A stretch of 24,626 bases of DNA from a virus: the IMG/VR virus record IMGVR_UViG_3300042383_000682, positions 1 through 24,626 of that record, one strand, 5' to 3'. This document shows positions 14,167 to 21,310 of this stretch, one piece after another. Under the pieces are notes generated by a model. That model searched no databases and was not told the origin of the DNA. It was given only the letters and a program-made list of their open reading frames with translations. The position numbers were made by a program, and so were the translations under genes. The stretch's first letter is position 1, and each line of letters starts with the position of its first letter.

Positions 14167-16554
14167 TTAAAAAGTACTTAATTCTGCTTCCAAATCATCA
14201 AGTGCATCTTTTGCCGTTTCAAATCCAGCACTTCTAAGTACATAAGTTTTTGCCTTACCAGTACCATCATATGCTACTGCTTCATAAAATCCATATTGAT
14301 TTGGCCCCTTTGTATATAAATCCAATGGAATTAACGGCGGACCTGCTACTAAATATTTCTTTTCAAACTTTCCTCTTACATCAGATATTGTTGCTGTTTT
14401 TGCTGCAGCTGTATTTTCTACTTTTGGAACTTCAGCAACTTTTTCAGATTGTGGTTGACCGGGTTGATTTACGTTTGTTTGTGGTGCGGGTTGTGGTTTT
14501 GGTTGTTCTAATGTTGGCTTTTCCGCTTCTTCATCTCTTGTTGAAATTCTTTCATCATTGTTTGCGGATGAATTTACATCTGCTGTTTTTTCTTGATTTG
14601 CTGTTTGTTGATTACTTTGAACAAGTTTAACATTTCCGCCAATTTTCTTAAATCCATACAATTCACCACCATATGTGTTACTTGCACTTTCAACAAATTT
14701 AAGAGTTATATCAACAGTTATTACTCTAGGTAATTTAAATTCATTTAATTTTACATTTGTTTTTCCAAAAGTAAAATCATTTTTTGTTTTATCCACATTT
14801 CCGATTTCCCATCCGCCATTATCATCAACATTATATGAAAGAGATTCAATAAAACATTCTTTTTCAACATATAAACTACCTAATGTTAATTTTAAGAATG
14901 GTGGAATCATATAACCCTGATTATATGCTTGTGGATATGCTAATTCCGTAAGAAAATTAATTCTTTGCCAAGCTGCTATATGTTCTACTGCATTTGTTGA
15001 ATATACTAAGAAAGTAAATGTTACACTTCTTTCAATACCAGTGTAGTTATAATAGTTAAATGGTGAACCTAAAAATTTAGCAGTATCCCAAGTTGGACTT
15101 ACAGTTTCAGAAAGTCCAGTAATAGTTGCCATAAAATTTACTGTGTTTATTTTTCTTCCGCTTGTTACCGAAGTAAATTTTAATGGAATAAAATCATAAT
15201 CATCCAATGTTGTATTATCCGATATTTGTAAAGTAGGTCCTTGATATGGAGTTTTTTCATTTAATAAATTTGATTTAGTATCAATTCTATATCTATTTGC
15301 TAATGATGTTTTATTTACACCACTATCAACTTTTTTAGAAAATTTTGTTTTTCCTTCTTTTCTTGGTAATAACTTATACTTTACAGGTTTTTTATCTTTT
15401 ATCAACTTTTCATTTAAATCAATTGCAGATTCATATAAAGTTGATGCATCGTTTCTTGATTTTATTTCCGTATTTAATGCATCTACTGTAGTACCATATT
15501 GTTTTAAATTATCGTACTTATTTTCTCTTATTGAATCACCATCCGAAGCTGCTTGCTGAGCTAATCTTTGTTGACCTTCTTTTCTACCATCGGCAACACT
15601 TTTTTCATTTTCTTTCTTTAATGCCGATAAAGTATCTTTTGGTGATAATCCATCAGGTGCTTTAATATTTCCCAATGCCTTTTTAGCATCAGGCTTTGGT
15701 GGAGTTTTTAAAGACTCACCATTTTGCGAAGATGATTGATTTTTAGCTTTTGCTTCATCTCTCATTTTTAATAATGAAGATAAATCATTTCTTTCACTTA
15801 CAAAATCATCTTCTAACGCCGGTTGAACAGTATTTGAATATTTTGATGTACTATCATACTGAACTTCTCCTTCGGATTTTGATGCTAAGTTTTGTGCTCC
15901 TTGCTTTGGTGCTCCAAATAATTTTTTCTTAACTTCTTTTTTTAGTAAATCAATACCAGCACCTAAAACTTGGTTTCCTATTTGTTTAGGAGTTCCTTTT
16001 GCATTTTTTGCTAATAATTTTCCAACTAAATTACCAGCAGCATCTTTTTTAATTTCTGCCAAAGTAATCATTGTATCCGATTCTTTGCCTTTTATAAACT
16101 TATCATTAGCTTTAATTTTTGTAGGAATCATATTTTCAGGAAACTCAATACCTATCTTCTTTGCTAATTCTAAACCTTTTGATTTTGCTTTGTTAAATGC
16201 ATTTCCTAATATACCAGCATTTCCACCATCAGTAGGATTAACCGAATCTTTCATCGTCTTAACCATATCCGTACTTTGTGTACTTAATCTGAAAATATCC
16301 GTACCATAAATAATTGGTCCGCCCAACTTACTTATAATTCTTACACCAGTTACTTCTTCTTCTATTCTGGTTTCTTTAGTTCTTGCTGATAAATTTCTTC
16401 TCGCTATTTGTACTGCCTTAAATGGCAATCCCATAGCACCAGTTGCTGAACTCAATGGAAGTTCTTTTGAATTACGAATATCGTATTTCTTTTCGGCAGT
16501 TTTACCATCTGCCAATACTTTCGTCTTAAATAATTCTTCTATCGTCCTTGCCAT
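14167..16554 (-). CDS. Large baseplate/tail-tube-associated protein
   Basis: 795 residues in a modular layout. Residues 1-105 form a conserved-looking head (ARRNLSARTKETRIEEEVTG, IISKLGGPIIYGTDIF). Residues 110-430 are a Lys/Asn/Ser-rich, poorly structured stretch. Residues 450-640 are a globular beta-rich domain (VNFMATITGLSETVSPTWD, FLGSPFNYYNYTGIERSVTF, LPRVITVDITLKFVE) that resembles tail-tube or tube-initiator domains. Residues 655-735 are a Pro/Gln/Glu linker, and 740-795 a small C-terminal domain. The position directly after the tape measure and before the LysM and hub genes fits a gp54/gp48-like tube initiator or hub-associated protein. The exact T4 counterpart is uncertain. Confidence 0.65.
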   Translation of the reverse strand: MARTIEELFKTKVLADGKTAEKKYDIRNSKELPLSSATGAMGLPFKAVQIARRNLSARTKETRIEEEVTGVRIISKLGGPIIYGTDIFRLSTQSTDMVKTMKDSVNPTDGGNAGILGNAFNKAKSKGLELAKKIGIEFPENMIPTKIKANDKFIKGKESDTMITLAEIKKDAAGNLVGKLLAKNAKGTPKQIGNQVLGAGIDLLKKEVKKKLFGAPKQGAQNLASKSEGEVQYDSTSKYSNTVQPALEDDFVSERNDLSSLLKMRDEAKAKNQSSSQNGESLKTPPKPDAKKALGNIKAPDGLSPKDTLSALKKENEKSVADGRKEGQQRLAQQAASDGDSIRENKYDNLKQYGTTVDALNTEIKSRNDASTLYESAIDLNEKLIKDKKPVKYKLLPRKEGKTKFSKKVDSGVNKTSLANRYRIDTKSNLLNEKTPYQGPTLQISDNTTLDDYDFIPLKFTSVTSGRKINTVNFMATITGLSETVSPTWDTAKFLGSPFNYYNYTGIERSVTFTFLVYSTNAVEHIAAWQRINFLTELAYPQAYNQGYMIPPFLKLTLGSLYVEKECFIESLSYNVDDNGGWEIGNVDKTKNDFTFGKTNVKLNEFKLPRVITVDITLKFVESASNTYGGELYGFKKIGGNVKLVQSNQQTANQEKTADVNSSANNDERISTRDEEAEKPTLEQPKPQPAPQTNVNQPGQPQSEKVAEVPKVENTAAAKTATISDVRGKFEKKYLVAGPPLIPLDLYTKGPNQYGFYEAVAYDGTGKAKTYVLRSAGFETAKDALDDLEAELSTF

Positions 16555-16557
16555 TTA

Positions 16558-19431
16558 TTATACTTTTGCATATGAGTTAGAACCTATCTTATCTACTATA
16601 CCAGAGATTCTAGAAGTAACTTTAACACCATCCATACTTACACCAATCTTACCAGCAACCAAATCCGCTCTTAATCCTTTTATCTCACCAATCAATTCAT
16701 CCATTTTTTCATCTTCTTTATCACCACCACCAAATCCTAAAGCACCAGCAGCAGCGCCTAATGCACCCAATCCCAATAATATTGGTAATGCTAATAATCC
16801 AGCACTAGCCAATGATAAAAGAGAAAATGCTAAAACACTAATAGCTCCAGCTAAACCAAATATAGGTTGGTAATCCATTGATACCAATTGTGATATTTGG
16901 TCCATAACCATAGGTAAACTTGTACTTAATGCAACCATAGCCGATGATAACACCGTAAATGCAGCTCCTAATACAACTATACCAGGTGCTGATAAAGCCA
17001 TAAGGAAAAATAATGGTGCCATTGCTGCCAAACTCATTAATGGAGATAAATCAACACCACCCAATTGTCCTACTGCAGTTACAAAATTTGGTAAAGCCGC
17101 ACTAAATAAAGCAAGAGCTCCACCCAATGCTGTCATACCTACCGCTGCCATTAACATAAATGGACTTACTAAACCAAATGTTGTTAATGCCACCGCAAGA
17201 CCTGCCATACCTAATCCAAATCTTATATATGGGGCATCAACAAATGCAACCATACCAGCTGAGAATCCTATTAGTGCCGGCCCTAACATAGCTAAACCTT
17301 TAGCAACTTCTTGAGATGCCAATCCAAAAACATAAAATGCTCCTGCCGCTAATAACATAGCAGCGGCTCCAATTAATATCATAGGTCCTGCCAATCCTAA
17401 TAATGCTGCCACACCACCCAATAGTGCCATAGCACCAATTCCAATAAATACATTTGGCCAGTTTACTTTATCACCAAATTCTTGTGTTGCTTTAGCAAAT
17501 ATCCAAAGTGCCCCAGCCATAATTGCTACAGCCGCTGCTCCTTTTATTAATGATGATGCATTTATCTTACCAAATGCACTTGCTTTTTCAGGGCCACCTG
17601 TTGGTATTTCGGGTTTTACTCCACCACCACCAACACCTGCCATCAATTTATCTTTTAATGCACCAACACCTTTTCCTAATTTAGATTCACCAATAGCACC
17701 ACCAAATGCTTTACTTGCTTCAAGTAATTTAGTTGGTGCTATCATAGAAACTAAATTCTTCAATACTTGAACTGTTCCTTTTGCCATTCCACCAATAGAT
17801 GTACCAACTGCACCCAATCCCATATTTAATTGACCGGCTGCTATAACCATACCACCCATACCTTTCAATGCACCACCCAATGGGCCTGTAACAAATCCAG
17901 TTAATGCTTCCGTTATTGTATTCCATTTTTCTTCAACTACACCAGTTCCTTCACTAAGTTTATCTTGGTTAGCTGCCATTTTTTGGAATTCACTAACTGA
18001 TATTCCTAATAATTCTGCGGTTTTCTTTTTAGAAAAAATATCCATTTTATTGAATTCCTCTATCCCACCCAATTCATCTAATGTTGCTCCAACAGCTCCT
18101 GCAATATCTTCTTCATATGCCAATGCTCTTGCTTTATCCAAATTAAGGTTTCTACCAAGCATCGCACCTAATTCCAATTCATTTGTTATAGATGTTTCAA
18201 AATCTAAAAGGGAATCGGTAACTTTTGTCATCGAATCCATTTCTACACCTAACTTAGCTGCTGCTACAGCTGCTTGAGCTATATTCTTTCCACCATTTTT
18301 ACCATATAAAGCAAATGCTTCAGTTGAGTTAGCAACATCTTTCATTACCTTACTAATAGGAACACCAGCTGCTTTAGCCATTGATTTGGTAGTTGCTGCC
18401 ATATCCACAGCAGTATCTGCTGACATATTATTCAATCTAGCAAAACTACCAACAACATTTGCCGCCTCATCACCAGTAATACCCATATTATTGGCCATAA
18501 GGTTTGTATTCAATTGGGTTGCAAATGATACATCTTTTAATCCACCAAATTGTTGTGCCAATGATGCCGCAGTTTCTTCAGCATCTTCAAATATTAAACT
18601 TAACCCTAATGCTGAAAATTGTGCCGAATCTACGAACCCACCAAACTTTTTAATATTTGCACCAAGTTTATCAGCAGCCATTCCAGCTCCAAATAAAGAA
18701 GTACCAACAAACCCTCGCCATCCACTAAATAATTGTTTTGCTGTACCTACGATTCCTCTTAATGATTTTTTTATACCATCGTAGGCATCTATTTGCGATT
18801 GTATTAATTCTTTTTGTTCTGCCGATATTGTAGCATATTGTTCAGCTATACTAAGATTTGCGTCTTGTTGTGAAACGATTCTTTCTAATGCTTCAGCTTG
18901 AGCTAGAGTTAATTCTCCCATTGCTCTCTGCTGTTTAATAGAATCTAATATTTCATTTTTTTGAGCTTCGTATTGTTCTCTTATTGAATTTTGTGCTTCT
19001 ACATTATCAGGTCCACTTTCTGCTAATGATTGTTGTAATGCATTTAATTTACTTACATCAGAAAGTGTATCATTCATTATTTTTGCTTCACTTTCAGATG
19101 CACGATATTGTTTTATTCTATTAGTTAAGTCTTGCTCAGCTATTTTTAATGAACTTTTTTGAGAATTTACTAAAGATGAATAAACACCACTTATTGAAGA
19201 TAATTCGCCAACTTGTTTAGCAGTTTCAACATTTATTTGTTTAGAAATTTGAAGACTTGTTTTTTGGTCTGCTAATTTTTTCTTTTGTTTTGCTGTAAGA
19301 CGTTCTACTGCTGCATCCACTCTTGTTAATTGGTCAAGCTCCCTTTCAGTAGCTTCACCAATATCTTTTTTAAGTTGAAGTTGCTCCTGTAATGCTTTTT
19401 GTTGACGTAAATAATCTGCTGATGTTGGCAT
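16558..19431 (-). CDS. Tape measure protein
   Basis: 957 residues, among the largest gene products here. Residues 1-230 are helical and charged with coiled-coil heptads (QQKALQEQLQLKKDIGEATE onward). Residues 240-520 contain FGGFVDSAQFSALGLSLIF and alternating helices typical of tape measures. Residues 630-900 are a long run of Ala/Gly/Leu-rich hydrophobic segments with repeated FGLAS/LGPALxGF-like units, and the end is polar (EDEKMDELIGEIKGLRADLV). The length sets the tail length. The gene sits directly downstream of the chaperone frameshift pair and a 68-aa gene, and upstream of baseplate genes, the canonical place. It ends 3 bases before the next gene. Confidence 0.9.
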   Translation of the reverse strand: MPTSADYLRQQKALQEQLQLKKDIGEATERELDQLTRVDAAVERLTAKQKKKLADQKTSLQISKQINVETAKQVGELSSISGVYSSLVNSQKSSLKIAEQDLTNRIKQYRASESEAKIMNDTLSDVSKLNALQQSLAESGPDNVEAQNSIREQYEAQKNEILDSIKQQRAMGELTLAQAEALERIVSQQDANLSIAEQYATISAEQKELIQSQIDAYDGIKKSLRGIVGTAKQLFSGWRGFVGTSLFGAGMAADKLGANIKKFGGFVDSAQFSALGLSLIFEDAEETAASLAQQFGGLKDVSFATQLNTNLMANNMGITGDEAANVVGSFARLNNMSADTAVDMAATTKSMAKAAGVPISKVMKDVANSTEAFALYGKNGGKNIAQAAVAAAKLGVEMDSMTKVTDSLLDFETSITNELELGAMLGRNLNLDKARALAYEEDIAGAVGATLDELGGIEEFNKMDIFSKKKTAELLGISVSEFQKMAANQDKLSEGTGVVEEKWNTITEALTGFVTGPLGGALKGMGGMVIAAGQLNMGLGAVGTSIGGMAKGTVQVLKNLVSMIAPTKLLEASKAFGGAIGESKLGKGVGALKDKLMAGVGGGGVKPEIPTGGPEKASAFGKINASSLIKGAAAVAIMAGALWIFAKATQEFGDKVNWPNVFIGIGAMALLGGVAALLGLAGPMILIGAAAMLLAAGAFYVFGLASQEVAKGLAMLGPALIGFSAGMVAFVDAPYIRFGLGMAGLAVALTTFGLVSPFMLMAAVGMTALGGALALFSAALPNFVTAVGQLGGVDLSPLMSLAAMAPLFFLMALSAPGIVVLGAAFTVLSSAMVALSTSLPMVMDQISQLVSMDYQPIFGLAGAISVLAFSLLSLASAGLLALPILLGLGALGAAAGALGFGGGDKEDEKMDELIGEIKGLRADLVAGKIGVSMDGVKVTSRISGIVDKIGSNSYAKV

Positions 19432-19436
19432 TTATA

Positions 19437-19643
19437 TTACAGCTTTTTTAATTGTTTACGGAATTCTTCTGATTCTTTTTTCATTCTCTCCATTCTCTTA
19501 ACCACATCATCAGGTAATTTAGCTTTTTCAGCCTGCTTAATTATAGAATCAGCTGCTCCTTTTTTTAAACCATCAAAAAATGCGGTTATAAACTTATCAG
19601 TTGCATCAAGGATTCCTTCGTTTTGTATTTTTTTATTAGACAT
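19437..19643 (-). CDS. 68-aa helical protein upstream of the tape measure
   Basis: 68 residues, charged and almost wholly helical: ILDATDKFITAFFDGLKKGA then KLPDDVVKRMERMKKESEEF ending in Lys. Not recognised. Similar small helical proteins with GxxDxxxxFFxxLKxG occur near tail genes of T4-like phages; none has a firm function to my knowledge. It is the first gene after the terminator at 19683-19712, has GGGG six to nine bases before its ATG, and ends 5 bases before the tape measure start. It may assist tape measure folding or be a minor tail component. Confidence 0.75.
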   Translation of the reverse strand: MSNKKIQNEGILDATDKFITAFFDGLKKGAADSIIKQAEKAKLPDDVVKRMERMKKESEEFRKQLKKL

Positions 19644-19662
19644 AGTTCCCCTATTTATATTC

Positions 19663-19671
19663 TATAAATAT
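19663..19671 (-). promoter_or_regulatory. Putative phage promoter motif ATATTTATA before the tape measure operon
   Basis: Minus-strand ATATTTATA ends 20 bases before the ATG at 19643, immediately after the terminator at 19683-19712. A transcript must start here if that terminator works. GAATATAAATAGGGG follows. This is the best-placed of the recurring motifs. Confidence 0.45.
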
Positions 19672-19682
19672 TGGCAAATAAA

Positions 19683-19712
19683 AAAGTGAGGATATTAACG
19701 CATCCTCACTTT
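19683..19712 (-). terminator. Intrinsic terminator after the tail-assembly-chaperone pair
   Basis: Minus strand AAAGTGAGGAT (19712-19702), 8-base loop, ATCCTCACTTT (19693-19683), then TTTATTTG. It is a perfect 11-bp stem. Its left arm overlaps the last codons and the stop of the downstream chaperone frame (19695). Confidence 0.8.
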
Positions 19713-19925
19713 AGGTGTTTTCATTTTAGATTGGGCCTGTTTGGCCTGTTCTGCTTCTTTTTTCTTAAATTCAACTAACTTATTGAAATAAAATTTACGA
19801 AGGTAGGTTGGCATAAAATAAACTTCTGACCAAGTAAATCCATTACCAAATTGAACCATTTCCCAAATTTGGTTATGAAGTTGAATTTTATAATCAGACG
19901 GTAGGGTAAAAAAAGGAAACCCCAA
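19695..19925 (-). CDS. Tail-assembly-chaperone extension, +1 frame, probably expressed by frameshift
   Basis: An open frame of 76 codons with no ATG at its beginning: the first possible start is TTG at 19925-19923, and the first internal ATG (residue 23) would cut into the conserved part. Residues 9-50 (LPSDYKIQLHNQIWEMVQFG, then GFTWSEVYFMPTYLRKFYF) look conserved, with a GGFTxxEVYxMPxxLR pattern typical of the second part of phage tail-assembly chaperones. It overlaps the gp26-like gene by 32 bases in the +1 frame, across seven T at 19914-19908. A slip there would give a 322-residue fusion (252 residues plus 70). Independent initiation at TTG remains possible. Confidence 0.7.
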   Translation of the reverse strand: MGFPFFTLPSDYKIQLHNQIWEMVQFGNGFTWSEVYFMPTYLRKFYFNKLVEFKKKEAEQAKQAQSKMKTPKVRMR

Positions 19926-20664
19926 ATGGGATGTCCAGCGCCTCCGTTTCGCCAGTAACCTCTGATGTAAAGTTGAATGTTAAATCTAAATCAGGTGAAA
20001 TACTCTTTACATATGTTCTAAAAGCTTTTGTATCTCTTGCTAAAAATTCATTTGCAACCCATCTGTTTATATATCCTCTATCTTTGTTTCCATCAACGGA
20101 TAAAATCATATATTTTAAACGAGTTGTTACATCAAACGCAGTAGAAGCGTTTTTATTTAATTTTTCTAATGCTTGAATTTCTTTTGTTATTTCTTGCTCA
20201 TCACCATGATTTAATAACTTAAATTCCAATTGTTTTTTGGATGTTGGACAAATAAATTTATATTGGTTATTACCATTAAGTAAATCTTCATCAGTATCTT
20301 TGGTTTTAACTTTACCCAAATCAATTACTACTTTTTGCTTTTCCATTGAAAATGGGTCTACCATTTCAACTTCATAATCTGCACCATATCCTAAAATACG
20401 TGTTGCTAAGAGTATTGCATTTTTGTCACCAATCAGTACATCATTCGGATTTACACCTGGTTCAACAAGAACCGATTCGAACAATTTATCTAATACTATA
20501 CCTTTTTTAATAAGGTTTTGAGAAGCAAGAATATCTTCTTCTCTTGCGGTCATATACTTAATTTCCACTGTTCCCTTTCTAAGTGGATGACCTTCTGGAT
20601 ATGCTAATCCTTTTGATGGAAGTTCAATTACTTCCGTAGGAAAATCAAATTTGTTTTCTGCCAT
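19894..20664 (-). CDS. gp26-like baseplate protein / tail-assembly chaperone N-part
   Basis: 256 residues. The N-terminus TEVIELPSKGLAYPEGHPLR followed by GTVEIKYMTAREEDIL is characteristic of the T4 baseplate gp26 family (PF12322). ILLATRILGYGADYEVE (84-100) and the CPxxxK at about 140 (FICPTSKKQLEFKLL) are also family-like, and the rest is helical. Although named for a T4 hub protein, its place between the tube and the tape measure, and the overlapping +1 frame at its end, fit a tail-assembly chaperone that exists as a short and a frameshifted long form. The slippery site lies at codons 251-253 (TTT TTT TAC), 3 codons before its natural end. Terminators flank the pair at both ends. Confidence 0.8.
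   Translation of the reverse strand: MAENKFDFPTEVIELPSKGLAYPEGHPLRKGTVEIKYMTAREEDILASQNLIKKGIVLDKLFESVLVEPGVNPNDVLIGDKNAILLATRILGYGADYEVEMVDPFSMEKQKVVIDLGKVKTKDTDEDLLNGNNQYKFICPTSKKQLEFKLLNHGDEQEITKEIQALEKLNKNASTAFDVTTRLKYMILSVDGNKDRGYINRWVANEFLARDTKAFRTYVKSISPDLDLTFNFTSEVTGETEALDIPFGVSFFYPTV
19908..19914 (-). other. Candidate +1/-2 ribosomal frameshift site (T7 run)
   Basis: Minus strand reads TCC TTT TTT TAC in the gp26-like frame. Seven T allow the Phe codon to re-pair one base forward, after which ACC CTA CCG continues the downstream frame. A two-base backward slip also works. The zero frame ends shortly after at TGA (19896-19894). Confidence 0.55.
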
Positions 20665-20685
20665 AACTAAAGTTGTTTTTGTATA

Positions 20686-20694
20686 TATAAATAC
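20686..20694 (-). promoter_or_regulatory. Putative phage promoter motif GTATTTATA before the gp26-like gene
   Basis: Minus-strand GTATTTATA ends 22 bases before the ATG at 20664 and is followed by TATACAAAAA. It lies just after the terminator at 20721-20747, so a promoter is expected in this interval. No TAnnTTTG box is seen here. Confidence 0.45.
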
Positions 20695-20720
20695 ATTAAT
20701 TCAAAAAAATTGAAAATAAA

Positions 20721-20747
20721 AAAGGGATACTTTTTGGGTATCCCTTT
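20721..20747 (-). terminator. Intrinsic terminator after the tail tube gene
   Basis: Minus strand AAAGGGATAC (20747-20738), 7-base loop, GTATCCCTTT (20730-20721), then TTTATTTTC. It is a perfect 10-bp stem. It could work in both directions, because the plus strand also ends in a T-rich tract. Confidence 0.85.
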
Positions 20748-20768
20748 ATTTTTATAGTTTTTCTTAGA

Positions 20769-21257
20769 TTAGAATTCAAGAATTGCGTAATCGTAAGCCA
20801 ATGTTAATTCAATAGTTGCAGGTTCGTTAGAATCAAATGCAACATCACCAAAGTTTGCAGATAAGATAAATGCACCTTTTAACTTCCACTGCTCAATCTT
20901 ATCACCAACTGGTCCTAACATATAGAAATCTATATCTTTTTTATAGAAATCTGCGTATCCACGTCTACCAGTTACAGATTCGTGTCCTAAACGTACCCAC
21001 TCCATTACCGCTTGTGCACCAGATGGTACAATTGGGTCATAAAGTGTAATGGTAATATCTTGCCACTCACCTTTTCCTTGCAATTTTCTTTTGATGTTGA
21101 TGTGGTCTAATACAACAGGCTCAAATTGAATTGAAGGTCTTGCTGCTGCCTTTACCATATATGATGGAATATTGTCAATCTCCATCACATAACGATTCTT
21201 CATCTTAGGTTCGAAGTTCGTATAGAACATCTTATCAAACTCTAGTATCTCTGCCAT
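20769..21257 (-). CDS. Tail tube protein (gp19-like)
   Basis: 162 residues, the usual length for T4 gp19-type tubes. KNRYVMEIDNIPSYMVKAAARP (21-42) matches the family start NRFxVxIdgxPxylvksa.rP; GKGEWQDITITLYDPIVPSG (62-81) matches the W-x-ditvtxyDpi strand; and FGDVAFDSNEPATIELTLAY near the C-terminus is the closing strand with the family signature. The protein forms the inner tube of the contractile tail. AGGA lies about 9 bases before the ATG. Monocistronic: the sheath gene ends 54 bases upstream and a strong terminator follows. Confidence 0.92.
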   Translation of the reverse strand: MAEILEFDKMFYTNFEPKMKNRYVMEIDNIPSYMVKAAARPSIQFEPVVLDHINIKRKLQGKGEWQDITITLYDPIVPSGAQAVMEWVRLGHESVTGRRGYADFYKKDIDFYMLGPVGDKIEQWKLKGAFILSANFGDVAFDSNEPATIELTLAYDYAILEF

Positions 21258-21281
21258 TTTATTTTCCTTTTATTTTATATT

Positions 21282-21290
21282 AATAAATAT
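21282..21290 (-). promoter_or_regulatory. Putative phage promoter motif ATATTTATT before the tail tube gene
   Basis: Minus-strand ATATTTATT ends 25 bases before the ATG at 21257, in the 53-base gap after the sheath gene. AATATAAAATAAAAGG follows. No terminator is visible in this gap, so read-through from the sheath is also possible. Confidence 0.35.
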
Positions 21291-21310
21291 CAGTTTGCTT
21301 CAAATTCATA

